From Oscillospiraceae bacterium (lineage in GTDB: Bacteria; Bacillota; Clostridia; Oscillospirales; Oscillospiraceae), in the NCBI GenBank assembly GCA_021769865.1, contig JAETSB010000017.1, positions 1-42,457 of the forward strand: a DNA stretch of 42,457 bases. The letters run 5' to 3'. Below, piece by piece: positions 23,351 to 31,616 of the stretch. The notes beneath the pieces are model-generated. The model searched no databases. It was given only the letters and a program-made list of their open reading frames with translations, and was not told the DNA's origin. Positions within the stretch are counted from its first letter, which is position 1, and every line of letters begins with the position of its first letter. A program made the translations under genes and the position numbers.

Positions 23351-23363
23351 GCTGTATGCAAGA

Positions 23364-24077
23364 TCATTCGCCCGGTTCGTAAGTATAACCGCCGCTTTCG
23401 TCAAGCGTGATCGTTCCGGCGACTTCCAGAATTCCGCCGTCCGTGTCCTGCTTCCCGTATTGGGCGACGTAGTACATGGAGCCGGGGAAGCAAATTCCCG
23501 TCCCGTCGTCGCAGACAATCGCAACCCAGTTGTAACCGCTATCTTTCACGACGGTTTCGGCGAAATCTTTATATTGTTCAGCCGTGACAGATTCAAGCTG
23601 GCCTTTGCTGATTTCAATATACGCATATTCGCCGATCTTTTCGCCGGTCCCGCTTTCAACGTCTTTCACGATCAGGTCACAGGCCGTCAAGGGGTTGTCG
23701 TCGTCGGAAGCGGCGGGGGCCGGGTACAGCGTTTCACCGCCCTTGTCCACGCGGTCAACAACGCCGCCCGTGTAATACACGTCGAACGTATTAAAACCGC
23801 TGGTAATGGTGCAATGTCCGTCGTCGCCCTGCTTGCGCGTAACGTTGGAAACCTTGCCGTCCATGCCGCAGGAAATGAGGACAAGAAAAACGTCGTCGGC
23901 CTGTTCGGGGGTGATTGCCATACCGGAAGCAAGGGACGATTGAGAATCCCGGTAAAAATCGTATGCGGCGGACAATTCGCCGGATTTGGGGGTATCATAA
24001 TCAACCACCGCGCCGCCACAGGCGGCAAGGGATAAAACCAACGCCGCCAAAAGGACAAGGGAAAGAAACTGCTTCAT
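23364..24077 (-). CDS. Secreted lipoprotein of unknown function
   Basis: 237 residues; ATG at 24077 after TGGAGG. A type II signal peptide ends in the lipobox LSLAAC with Cys20. The mature protein is acidic, with two predicted beta-rich parts; paired Cys appear at ISCGMDG and the later DGTGICFPG. No catalytic motif or named family is recognised. It is carried as cargo between the RHH operon and the XRE gene, with lower GC than the host. Confidence 0.75.
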   Translation of the reverse strand: MKQFLSLVLLAALVLSLAACGGAVVDYDTPKSGELSAAYDFYRDSQSSLASGMAITPEQADDVFLVLISCGMDGKVSNVTRKQGDDGHCTITSGFNTFDVYYTGGVVDRVDKGGETLYPAPAASDDDNPLTACDLIVKDVESGTGEKIGEYAYIEISKGQLESVTAEQYKDFAETVVKDSGYNWVAIVCDDGTGICFPGSMYYVAQYGKQDTDGGILEVAGTITLDESGGYTYEPGE

Positions 24078-24160
24078 GTGAAATCCTCCATTCTGCCGCC
24101 CGCGATCAGCGGACGGACTTTTATTTATTGGGGGCCGGACCGCCGGGGACGCTGGCGTTC

Positions 24161-24229
24161 TGACCTTTAACACAATTATTGCTGGAACGCGTGCTAATGT
24201 CAAGAATGAATCTGAACTTTAACACGCGT
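24161..24229 (+). promoter_or_regulatory. Repeats upstream of the element's XRE gene
   Basis: Two direct repeats TCTGAnCTTTAACAC lie exactly 50 bp apart (24161-24175 and 24211-24225). An inverted pair, ACGCGTGCTA (24187-24196) and TAACACGCGT (24220-24229), matches at 9 of 10 positions. They differ from the ACTCACGTGAGT operators and may be the regulator's own control sites or the lipoprotein promoter region. No clear -10/-35 pair was found. Confidence 0.4.
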
Positions 24230-24243
24230 CGGAGGGTAAACAA

Positions 24244-24486
24244 ATGAAAATTTACGATTACAAGGGGAGGAAGAATCTTTGCGGCGATAGGGTGCGGGAA
24301 GCGCGCGCCCGCCTGAGTATCACACAAGCGGACCTTGCGGCCCGCCTGCAAGTGGCGGGGGTTATTATGGAGCGGGACAGCGTTTCAAGAATCGAGATCG
24401 GAACGCGGTTTGTGACAGATTATGAACTTTTGGTTCTTTCGGACGTGCTGGGCGTTTCCGTCGAATGGTTACTAATGCGCGAATAA
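24244..24486 (+). CDS. XRE-family regulator of the element
   Basis: 80 residues; ATG at 24244 after GGAGGGTAAACAA. A single HTH_3 domain covers residues 14-77 (NLCGDRVREARARLSITQAD, recognition helix near RDSVSRIEIG) and ends VSVEWLLMRE. It lies just before the transposase, whose promoter carries the palindrome ATACTTGCGTGAGTAT, and is the leading candidate to bind that palindrome at all four sites; the RHH protein is the other. Confidence 0.85.
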   Translation: MKIYDYKGRKNLCGDRVREARARLSITQADLAARLQVAGVIMERDSVSRIEIGTRFVTDYELLVLSDVLGVSVEWLLMRE

Positions 24487-24495
24487 TCAGAATTT

Positions 24496-24580
24496 ATACT
24501 TGCGTGAGTATGAATAGAATGTTATACTTTCCATGTCGAAAAAACAGGAACCCGCCCTTGCCTTGTGGCGGGGCGGGTTC
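24496..24580 (+). promoter_or_regulatory. Transposase promoter with operator O4 and a leader hairpin
   Basis: TTGCGT (24500-24505), 17 bp, TATACT (24523-24528); the -35 is inside O4 (24496-24511), which is identical to O3. The leader then forms a 10-bp stem GAACCCGCCC/GGGCGGGTTC (24548-24557/24571-24580) about 10 bp before the ribosome site, probably limiting translation or blocking read-in. Confidence 0.65.
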
Positions 24581-24598
24581 GGATTTGGAGGGTATAAC

Positions 24599-25642
24599 AT
24601 GGGACATTGTTTTAGTCACCTGACAAAGACGGATAGATACAGGCTGGAGGACGCTTTGCTGGACGGAAAAAAACCGAAAGAAATAGCAGAAAGGCTTCAT
24701 GTTCACGTAAGCACGATTTACCGGGAGATCAAGCGCGCCCGCATGATTCACCGCAATTCGGACTGGACGGAAGAAGAACGGTATAACCCGGATGAAGCAG
24801 AGCGGAAATATCAGGAGAATTTACGGAAGAAAGGCGCTGGGCTGAAAATCGGGAATGATCGTGAACTTGCGGACTTTCTGGAAAAGAAAGTGATCGAAGA
24901 AAAGTATTCCCCAGCCGCCGCCCTTGCGTCCATTAAAATTGAGGGGAAAAAGTTTTCAACGTCTATTTGCGTAAGCACATTTTACAGCTATATCACAAAG
25001 GGCGTTTTCCGCTTCCTGACAAATGCGGACTTGCCGGAAAAGCCGAAAAAGAAACGGACCTATAAAAAAGTTAAGACGATGAAGCGCCCGCCGCGGGGGG
25101 ACAGTATCGAAAAGCGCCCGGCGGAGGTTGACACGCGGGAAACGTTCGGACATTGGGAGGGGGACACCGTTTACAGCAAAAAGGACGGGTCAAAGGCCCT
25201 GTTCGTCTTAACAGAGCGGTTGACCCGTGAAGAAATCATTGTGCGGATAAAGGACAGAACCGCGGAAAGCGTGATAAAGGCGCTGGACCGTATCGAACGG
25301 AAATACGGGCCGGTCATGTTCAGGAAAATTTTTCAGACGATCACCGTTGACAATGGCGGGGAATTTGCAGACGTGGACCGGCTGGAGCGGTCCGCCATCC
25401 GAAAGACGTTGAACCGGACAAAAGTTTATTTCTGCCACCCGTATTCGTCCTATGAACGCGGGTCAAACGAATGTCAAAACAAGATGATTCGACGGCCTTT
25501 CCCGAAAGGAACAGATTTCGGCAACGTGACCGACGCGGAGGTTGCACAGGCTGAACAATGGATGAACAACTATCCGCGTAAAATATTAGGGTGGAAAACG
25601 TCTGAAATGTTGTTCAGGGAGTACGTCGCCGCCTTGATTTGA
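24599..25642 (+). CDS. IS30-family DDE transposase
   Basis: 347 residues; ATG at 24599 follows GGAGGGTATAAC. The N-terminal HTH (FSHLTKTDRYRLEDALLDGK, then IAERLHVHVSTIYREIKR) is typical of IS30. Catalytic residues: D189 in FGHWEGDTV, D251 in TVDNGGEF, and E291 in RGSNECQN, followed by FPKGTDF. The spacing between the second D and E is 39 rather than the usual 33, owing to a longer loop after DNGGEF. It appears full length. It cuts and joins element ends; no ends were identified. Expression is under O4. Confidence 0.9.
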   Translation: MGHCFSHLTKTDRYRLEDALLDGKKPKEIAERLHVHVSTIYREIKRARMIHRNSDWTEEERYNPDEAERKYQENLRKKGAGLKIGNDRELADFLEKKVIEEKYSPAAALASIKIEGKKFSTSICVSTFYSYITKGVFRFLTNADLPEKPKKKRTYKKVKTMKRPPRGDSIEKRPAEVDTRETFGHWEGDTVYSKKDGSKALFVLTERLTREEIIVRIKDRTAESVIKALDRIERKYGPVMFRKIFQTITVDNGGEFADVDRLERSAIRKTLNRTKVYFCHPYSSYERGSNECQNKMIRRPFPKGTDFGNVTDAEVAQAEQWMNNYPRKILGWKTSEMLFREYVAALI

Positions 25643-25721
25643 CACGCTCAAAAAAATTTTATATTTTTTTCGCATTTACTATTGACATTTCCGGAAAATT
25701 CTCCGGAAATTCTCTGCCCGG

Positions 25722-26936
25722 TCATCCCTGCTTCTGCAGTTCCGCTTTGACCTCCGCCAGAGTGAGACCCTCGGCCTCCCAGTCCGCCGCCAGGACGGGG
25801 GCCAGGGAGACGGAGATGTACAGGCTGTTTCCCGCCTCATAGGCCCCGGAGGTGACGCCCACCACATGGCCGTAGACATTCAGCAGGGCGCCGCCGCTGC
25901 TGCCGTGGGAGATGTCGGCGGTGTTGACCACGCAGGGGGCGCTGAACTTCGAGACCGTGTGGTCCGTGGCGCTGACGATGCCCTCACTGATGGCGGGGGT
26001 GATGCCCAGGGGCACGCCCAGGGTGTAGATCCGGTCTCCCCGGCGGAGCTCCGGCTCCTCCGCGATCTCCAGGAAGGAGAAGAAGGGAACCTCCGTCTTG
26101 TCCGTGGAAGTCCTGGAGATCCGCAGCAGGGCCAGGTCCGCGTCGGGGTCGTAAAACAGCACCCGGTCCACCAGGAAGGTCTCGCCGGTGATGAGGGTGG
26201 CGGTGGCCTGAACGGCGTCCTCGATGGTGTGGTAGTTGGTGACGGCCAGGCCGTCGGCGGAGACGAAGAAGCCGCTGCCGCCGTTGCTCCGGATGTCTTT
26301 CTTATAGGCGTTCTCGGTGTAGTACACGTCCAGCTGGAAGGCGGCGGCCATGTGGCGGTCCGCCACCTGCCGGGCGGTGAGCTCCTCCGGGAAGAGGCTC
26401 CGGATCTGGGCCTGGGTGCAGCGGCCCTTCTCCACCAGGCCCTGGGCCAGGGTCCCGCCGTCCCTGGCGGGGAAGGCCAGGGCGTTCAGGGCCAGCTGGT
26501 ACAGGTCTCCCAGGGTGAGGGTCTCGTCGTAGTTCCGGGTGGTCAGGGCCGCCCGCCGGGCGAACGTGTCCGCGTTCTCGTCGGTAAAGCCCTCATACCC
26601 CAGCAGCCGCAGCAGGGACGCGCAGAACTCGGCGGTGGGCAGGGGGTCCTCCTGTCCTCCGGTGACGGTGACCCAGCCCTGGGCCACGGCATAGTCCTGG
26701 GCGCCGGTGGGCAGGTCGGAGGAAACGGCGCCGGAGAGGCGCACCAGCAGGTTTGTCCCGTGAATGCGGGCGGCGGGGCGGCCCAGGGCCTCGTGGTCGG
26801 GAACGGCGTCAATGAGGCCGAGGCCGGCCAGGGTCCCGGCGGCCCGCCGGGATTCCCCCTCCAGGGCGGCGGCGGAGGGGACCGCGCCCAGAAGCAGCAT
26901 CAAGGCGCAGAGCAGGGGAAGGATTCGTTTTTTCAT
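25722..26936 (-). CDS. Secreted HtrA-like trypsin-fold serine protease
   Basis: 404 residues; ATG at 26936, GGAGG 9-13 bp upstream. A signal peptide (1-25, ending SAAALEG) is followed by about 170 residues that look like two to three degenerate SLH-type helical repeats, then the protease domain with H236 (NYHTIED), D267 (DPDADLALL) and S347 (HGSSGGALL). There is no PDZ domain. It is probably cell-wall associated and acts on extracytoplasmic proteins. It is the first host gene right of the element, which ends near its 3' end; an 8-bp hairpin TTTCCGGA/TCCGGAAA lies just past the stop. Confidence 0.85.
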   Translation of the reverse strand: MKKRILPLLCALMLLLGAVPSAAALEGESRRAAGTLAGLGLIDAVPDHEALGRPAARIHGTNLLVRLSGAVSSDLPTGAQDYAVAQGWVTVTGGQEDPLPTAEFCASLLRLLGYEGFTDENADTFARRAALTTRNYDETLTLGDLYQLALNALAFPARDGGTLAQGLVEKGRCTQAQIRSLFPEELTARQVADRHMAAAFQLDVYYTENAYKKDIRSNGGSGFFVSADGLAVTNYHTIEDAVQATATLITGETFLVDRVLFYDPDADLALLRISRTSTDKTEVPFFSFLEIAEEPELRRGDRIYTLGVPLGITPAISEGIVSATDHTVSKFSAPCVVNTADISHGSSGGALLNVYGHVVGVTSGAYEAGNSLYISVSLAPVLAADWEAEGLTLAEVKAELQKQG

Positions 26937-26967
26937 GGGAGAAGCCTCCATTAAGAATAGTCGTCCT

Positions 26968-26996
26968 ATTGTAGCACGTCGAAACCGGCTTTGCAA
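26968..26996 (-). promoter_or_regulatory. Protease gene promoter
   Basis: On the minus strand TTGCAA (26996-26991), 17 bp, TACAAT (26973-26968). Confidence 0.7.
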
Positions 26997-27009
26997 GTGG
27001 GGAGCCTAC

Positions 27010-27038
27010 TGGACAGGCGGCGGGCGGTCTGGTATAAT
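27010..27038 (+). promoter_or_regulatory. deoC-deoD promoter
   Basis: TGGACA (27010-27015), 17 bp, TATAAT (27033-27038), 63 bp before deoC. Confidence 0.7.
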
Positions 27039-27100
27039 AAAAAGGAAGATCGTCCCCCCTGAGCCGGGATAATACTACCATAATAAAGGAGAACGCTGAA

Positions 27101-27757
27101 ATGGAACTGAAGGAAATTCTTGGAAAGTGCGACCACACCCTGCTGGCCCAGGGAGCTACCTGGGAGGAGATCAAGGTCATCTGCGACGATGGGCTCAAGT
27201 ACCAGTGCGCCAGCGTCTGCATCCCCGCCAGCTACGTGAAGCAGGCGGCGGAGTACCTCCAGGGCAAACTGGCCGTCTGCACCGTCATCGGCTTCCCCAA
27301 CGGCTACGACACCACCGCCGCCAAGTGCTTCATGGCGACAGACGCCGTGGAAAACGGCGCGGAGGAAGTGGACATGGTCATCAACATCGGCTGGGTGAAG
27401 GACCGGAAGTGGGACGAGCTCCTGGCGGAGATCAAGGCCATCAAGGCCGCCTGCAAGGGGAAGCTCCTGAAAGTCATCATCGAGTGCTGCCTCCTCACGG
27501 ATGAGGAGAAGGTCAAGATGTGCGAGATCGTCACCGCCTCCGGGGCGGATTATATCAAGACCTCCACCGGCTTCGGCGGCGGCGGGGCCACCCGGGAGGA
27601 TGTGGCCCTCTTCGCCAAGCACGTGGGCCCCAACGTGAAGATCAAGGCCGCCGGCGGCATCGCGGACCTGAAGGACGCGGAGGACTTCATCAACCTGGGG
27701 GCCTCCCGCCTGGGCACCAGCCGCATCGTCAAGGCTGTGAAAGCCCTGGAGGGCTGA
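27101..27757 (+). CDS. deoC: Deoxyribose-phosphate aldolase
   Basis: 218 residues, full length. It splits 2-deoxyribose 5-phosphate into glyceraldehyde 3-phosphate and acetaldehyde. Schiff-base Lys153 is in [15 protein letters not shown]91 (EEVDMVIN) and K124 (LKVIIE) complete the active site. ATG at 27101 follows AAAGGAG. It is followed within 1 bp by deoD and further on by the nucleoside importer, so the block takes up nucleosides and feeds the sugar into glycolysis. Confidence 0.95.
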   Translation: MELKEILGKCDHTLLAQGATWEEIKVICDDGLKYQCASVCIPASYVKQAAEYLQGKLAVCTVIGFPNGYDTTAAKCFMATDAVENGAEEVDMVINIGWVKDRKWDELLAEIKAIKAACKGKLLKVIIECCLLTDEEKVKMCEIVTASGADYIKTSTGFGGGGATREDVALFAKHVGPNVKIKAAGGIADLKDAEDFINLGASRLGTSRIVKAVKALEG

Positions 27758-27758
27758 C

Positions 27759-28475
27759 ATGGGCACGCCTCACAACGAGGCCGCCAAGGGCGATTTCGCC
27801 CCCACGGTCCTCATGCCCGGCGATCCCCTGCGGGCCAAATTCATCGCAGAGACCTTCCTGGAGCATCCCCGGCTGGTGAACAACGTCCGGGGCATCCAGG
27901 GCTGGACGGGGACCTACCGGGGCATCCCCGTCTCCACCATGGCCTCCGGCATGGGCATCCCCAGCATCGGCATCTACTCCCACGAGCTCTTCCACTTCTA
28001 CGGCGTGGAGAACATCATCCGGGTGGGCACCACCGGGGCCCTCTCGGAGAAGCTGAAACTCCGGGACCTGGTCTTGGCTCAGGGGGCCTGTACGGATTCC
28101 AACTTCGCCCACCACCTGCGGCTCCCCGGGGTCTTTGCCCCCATCGCGGATTTCCGCCTGCTGGAGACCGCCGTGGCGGCGGCCCGGGCGCGGGGCGTGG
28201 AGCCCCCGGTGGGGAACATCCTCAGCTCCGACGTGTTCTATTACAAGCACGGCAGCGGTTTGGAATGGGCCCCCATGGGAGTTCTGGCCATCGACATGGA
28301 GACGGCGGGCCTCTACCTGAACGCCGCCGAGGAGGGAAAGCGGGCCCTGACCATCTGCACCGTCACCGACAACCTGGTCACCGGCGAGGCCCTGCCCCCG
28401 GCGGAGCGGCAGTCCTCCCTGACGGAGATGATGGAGATCGCCCTGGAGACCGCCGTCCGGATGGCGAAACGGTGA
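27759..28475 (+). CDS. deoD: Purine-nucleoside phosphorylase, DeoD type
   Basis: 238 residues. Hexameric trimeric-type PNP: phosphate loop VLMPGDPLRAKFIAE, then GTYRGIPVSTMASGMGIPS, and VLAIDMETAGLY with the family Glu/Met pair; the catalytic Asp region is TVTDNLVTGE. It cleaves purine (deoxy)nucleosides to base and sugar 1-phosphate. The ATG is one base after the deoC stop and its ribosome site (GGAGGG) lies in the end of deoC. Confidence 0.95.
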   Translation: MGTPHNEAAKGDFAPTVLMPGDPLRAKFIAETFLEHPRLVNNVRGIQGWTGTYRGIPVSTMASGMGIPSIGIYSHELFHFYGVENIIRVGTTGALSEKLKLRDLVLAQGACTDSNFAHHLRLPGVFAPIADFRLLETAVAAARARGVEPPVGNILSSDVFYYKHGSGLEWAPMGVLAIDMETAGLYLNAAEEGKRALTICTVTDNLVTGEALPPAERQSSLTEMMEIALETAVRMAKR

Positions 28476-28532
28476 AATTGGAAGGGGAGGATTCCGCCGC
28501 TTTTGTGAGAAACGATGGAGTTCCTCCGGAAA

Positions 28533-28594
28533 TTTGTCGAAAAGGAAAACATTTCGGAAATCCGGTTGAAATCTGAAAAAGGACTTGTTATAAT
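28533..28594 (+). promoter_or_regulatory. Promoter of the substrate-binding lipoprotein gene, with one Spo0A-box match
   Basis: TTGAAA (28566-28571), 17 bp, TATAAT (28589-28594) is close to consensus. TTTGTCGAAA at 28533-28542 contains the exact 0A box TGTCGAA. A single box can occur by chance. Confidence 0.6.
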
Positions 28595-28658
28595 GGGCTT
28601 GGCCCGCTGAGGCCGACCTCTGTTTTCAGAGGAACATATGGAAGGAAGGTTGATAGCA

Positions 28659-29861
28659 ATGAAGAAGTTATTTGCGATCCTGCTGACTTTGGCGATGGTT
28701 CTGTCCCTGGCCGCCTGCGGCGGCAACGACTCCGGGAATTCCGGCGATTCCGGCAGCACCGGCGGAGACAGCCAGCAGCAGGAGCCCGCCACCACCCCCG
28801 CCGACGACGGCGGCAGCGAGGGCGGAGCCAGCGACATCCGGGTCGCCATGATCACGGACTACGGCGACATCACGGACCAGTCCTTTAACCAGACCACCTA
28901 CGAGGCCAGCAAGGCCTGGTGCGAGGCCAACGGCGTGGACTTCACCTACTACAAGCCCGCCGGCGACTCCACCGCCGAGCGCGTGGCCATGGTGGAGAAG
29001 GCCGCCGACGAGGAGTACAACGTCATCGTCATGCCCGGCTTCGCCTTCGGCGAGACCATCACCCAGGTGGCCGACGTCTATCCCGAGATCAGCTTCATCG
29101 CCCTGGACGTCAGCGAGGGCGACGTGGGCGGCGCCGTCCCCGGCAATGTGTACTGCGCCGTCTATAAGGAAGAGCTCTGCGGCTACATGGCCGGCTACGC
29201 CGCCGTGAAGCTGGGCTACACCCACCTGGGCTACCTGGGCGGCATGGCGGTTCCCGCCGTGCAGCGCTTCGGCTACGGCTATGTCCAGGGCGTGGACGCC
29301 GCCGCCGGCGAGATGGGCCTGAGCGGCGTGACCGTCGAATATGTCTACGGCAACCAGTTCTTCGGCGACCCCGATATCACCGCCTATGTGGACAACTGGT
29401 ATCAGAACCTGGGCGTGGAAGTGGTCTTCGCCTGCGGCGGCGGCATCTGCACCTCCGCTGGTGAGGCGGCCGCCAAGGTCCCCGGCACCAAGGTCATCGG
29501 CGTGGACGTGGACCAGAGCTTCAACCTGGATGCCGCCTACGGCGAGGGCGTGACCCTGACCTCCGCCATGAAGGGCCTGGCCGCCACGGTGGACCATATG
29601 CTCACCGAGGTCCAGAACGGCAACTTCGGCAACTACGCCGGCAAGGCCGAGGCCCTGGGCCTGGTTTCCGGCGACGATCCCAGCGCCAACTACGTCCTGA
29701 TCCCCATGGAGACCACCCAGTGGGGCGACGGCTTCTCCCAGGACGACTACAAGGCCCTGGTGAAGGATATGTTCGACGGCAAGATCACCGTGTCCGACGA
29801 CATCTCCGCCATGCCCGCCGTGTCCAACATCACGGTCAACGACCTGGGCAACATCAAGTAA
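28659..29861 (+). CDS. BMP/PnrA-family nucleoside-binding lipoprotein
   Basis: 400 residues. ATG at 28659, 9 bp after GAAGGAAGG. A lipoprotein signal ends LSLAAC with Cys20; a Gly/Ser/Asp linker (about 22-60) leads to a periplasmic-binding fold starting IRVAMITDYGDITDQSFNQ, with VIVMPGFAFGETI and VFACGGGICTSAGEAA, as in the Bmp/PnrA purine-nucleoside receptors. It feeds the ABC importer encoded next. The neighbouring deoC and deoD support nucleosides as ligand. Confidence 0.9.
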   Translation: MKKLFAILLTLAMVLSLAACGGNDSGNSGDSGSTGGDSQQQEPATTPADDGGSEGGASDIRVAMITDYGDITDQSFNQTTYEASKAWCEANGVDFTYYKPAGDSTAERVAMVEKAADEEYNVIVMPGFAFGETITQVADVYPEISFIALDVSEGDVGGAVPGNVYCAVYKEELCGYMAGYAAVKLGYTHLGYLGGMAVPAVQRFGYGYVQGVDAAAGEMGLSGVTVEYVYGNQFFGDPDITAYVDNWYQNLGVEVVFACGGGICTSAGEAAAKVPGTKVIGVDVDQSFNLDAAYGEGVTLTSAMKGLAATVDHMLTEVQNGNFGNYAGKAEALGLVSGDDPSANYVLIPMETTQWGDGFSQDDYKALVKDMFDGKITVSDDISAMPAVSNITVNDLGNIK

Positions 29862-29875
29862 AAAATCCCTCGGGC

Positions 29876-29909
29876 AAAGCGAGGACGGGACCTTCCCGTC
29901 CTCGCTTTT
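29876..29909 (+). terminator. Terminator after the nucleoside-binding gene
   Basis: A 15-bp stem (29876-29890/29894-29908) with a CCT loop and TTTT. It would let the binding protein be made in excess over the transporter, which has its own promoter. Confidence 0.85.
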
Positions 29910-29967
29910 CAGCGTCCCCGGGACCTTCCCGTCCTCGCTTTTCAGCGTCCCCGGGACCTTCCCGCCC
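29887..29967 (+). repeat. 33-bp tandem repeat, about 2.4 copies
   Basis: Units at 29887-29919 and 29920-29952 are identical; a partial third starts at 29953. Each carries the right arm and T-run of the terminator, so the array seems to have grown by duplicating half the hairpin. Confidence 0.85.
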
Positions 29968-29991
29968 TTGTGAAAATTTGCAAAAAATGCT

Positions 29992-30020
29992 TTGAAATTC
30001 CCCCTGGGATATGGTATAAT
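29992..30020 (+). promoter_or_regulatory. Promoter of the importer ATPase-permease genes
   Basis: TTGAAA (29992-29997), 17 bp, TATAAT (30015-30020). Confidence 0.7.
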
Positions 30021-30074
30021 AAACAGGAACCTATTTTTTCACGGGCGGTTCAGGAAACAGAGAAGGAGGAGGTC

Positions 30075-31613
30075 GTGAAATTGGAACAGAGTTACGCCAT
30101 TGAGATGCTGAACATCACCAAGCGGTTCCCCGGCATCGTGGCAAACGACAATATCACCCTGCAGCTGAAAAAAGGCGAGATCCATGCCCTCCTGGGGGAG
30201 AACGGCGCCGGAAAGTCCACGCTGATGAGCGTGCTCTTCGGCCTGTACCAGCCGGAGGAGGGCGTCATCAAAAAGGACGGCCAGGTGGTGTCCATCAAGG
30301 ACCCCAACGACGCCAACGACCTTGGCATCGGCATGGTCCACCAGCACTTCAAGCTGGTGGAGTGTTTCACCGTCCTGGACAACATCATCATGGGCGTGGA
30401 GCCCTGCAAACACGGCTTCCTCCAGAAGGCGGAGGCCCGGGAGAAGGTGCTGGCCCTCTCCGAGAAATACGGCCTCCACGTGGACCCGGACGCCCTGGTG
30501 GAGGACATCACCGTGGGCATGCAGCAGCGCACCGAGATTTTGAAGATGCTGTACCGGGAGAACGAGATCCTGATCTTCGACGAGCCCACTGCTGTGCTGA
30601 CTCCCCAGGAGATCGACGAGCTGATGCAGATCATGCGGAACCTCTCCGCCGAGGGGAAGAGCATCCTCTTCATCTCCCACAAGCTGGGGGAGATCATGTC
30701 CGTGGCAAACCGCTGCTCCGTGCTGCGCAAGGGCAAGTACATCGGCACCGTGGACATCGCCGCCACCTCCCAGGAGGAGCTGAGCCGGATGATGGTGGGC
30801 CGGGACGTGAACTTCGTGGTGGAGAAGGCCCCCGCCCGGCCCGGCGAGGTGGTGCTGGACGTGAAAAATATGACCGTGGCCTCCAAGCGGCACAACAATA
30901 ACGCGGTGAAAAACGTGAGCTTCCAGGTCCGCCGGGGGGAGATCGTCTGCATCGCGGGCATCGACGGCAACGGACAGACGGAGCTGGTCTACGGCATCTC
31001 CGGCCTGGAGCCCCTGAAGGAGGGCACGCTGACCCTGGGCGGCCAGGACATCACCAGGGCGCCCATCCGCAAGCGGAACACCTCCGGCATGAGCCACATC
31101 CCCGAGGACCGGCACAAGCACGGCCTGGTGCTGGACTACTCCCTGGAGGACAACATGGTGCTCCAGCGCTACTTTGAAAACCACTTCGTCACCCCCGCCG
31201 GCTTTTTGAAGCGGAAGGCCATCCGGGAGTACGCCGTGGGCCTCATCGAGCAGTATGACGTCCGCTCCGGCCAGGGCCCCGTCACGGCGGCCCGGAGCAT
31301 GTCCGGCGGCAACCAGCAGAAGGCCATCATTGCCCGGGAAATCGACAAGGACCCGGAGCTGCTCATCGCCGTCCAGCCCACCCGGGGCCTGGACGTGGGC
31401 GCCATCGAGTACATCCACAAGCAGATCGTGGCCCAGCGGGACGCCGGGAAGGGCGTGCTGCTGGTGAGCCTGGAGCTGGACGAGGTCATGAATGTCTCCG
31501 ACCGCATCCTGGTCATGTACGAGGGGGAGATCGTGGGCGAGTTCGACCCCAAGGAAGTCACGGTGGAAGAGCTGGGCCTCTATATGGCCGGCGCGAAGAA
31601 GAAGGGGGCGTAA
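30075..31613 (+). CDS. Nucleoside ABC importer, duplicated ATPase subunit
   Basis: 512 residues from GTG at 30075, 6 bp after AAGGAGG; TTG at 30081 is an alternative. Two ABC domains in tandem as in RbsA/NupO: the first with Walker A GENGAGKST at 41-49, IFDEPTAVL Walker B; the second with a degenerate Walker A (GIDGNGQTEL), signature SGGNQQK and ATPase region VQPTRGLDVGAIE. Powers uptake with the two permeases that follow. BMP-type receptor and permease types match the purine-nucleoside importer family. Confidence 0.92.
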   Translation: MKLEQSYAIEMLNITKRFPGIVANDNITLQLKKGEIHALLGENGAGKSTLMSVLFGLYQPEEGVIKKDGQVVSIKDPNDANDLGIGMVHQHFKLVECFTVLDNIIMGVEPCKHGFLQKAEAREKVLALSEKYGLHVDPDALVEDITVGMQQRTEILKMLYRENEILIFDEPTAVLTPQEIDELMQIMRNLSAEGKSILFISHKLGEIMSVANRCSVLRKGKYIGTVDIAATSQEELSRMMVGRDVNFVVEKAPARPGEVVLDVKNMTVASKRHNNNAVKNVSFQVRRGEIVCIAGIDGNGQTELVYGISGLEPLKEGTLTLGGQDITRAPIRKRNTSGMSHIPEDRHKHGLVLDYSLEDNMVLQRYFENHFVTPAGFLKRKAIREYAVGLIEQYDVRSGQGPVTAARSMSGGNQQKAIIAREIDKDPELLIAVQPTRGLDVGAIEYIHKQIVAQRDAGKGVLLVSLELDEVMNVSDRILVMYEGEIVGEFDPKEVTVEELGLYMAGAKKKGA

Positions 31614-31616
31614 GGC

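Larger units (their letters stand above)
22500..25690. mobile_element. Lower-GC insertion carrying an IS30-like transposase
   Basis: Between the rimP promoter and the protease gene the GC content drops and codon use changes (many AAA, ATA and TTT codons). The segment carries an RHH protein, a coupled small protein, a lipoprotein, an XRE regulator and an IS30-like transposase. Both borders are approximate: no terminal inverted repeats or target duplication could be found by eye. IS30-like transposases are known to mobilise some integrative elements as well as simple IS; no conjugation genes remain here, so this is a small transposon or the remnant of a larger element. Confidence 0.6.

Noticed and set aside
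24200..25720. Search for IS30 terminal inverted repeats and target duplication
   Set aside because: Nothing convincing by eye on either side of the transposase or of the whole 3.2-kb insertion; an alignment of empty sites is needed.
29887..29967. Short direct repeats considered as a CRISPR
   Set aside because: The copies are directly adjacent, without spacers, and contain terminator arms.
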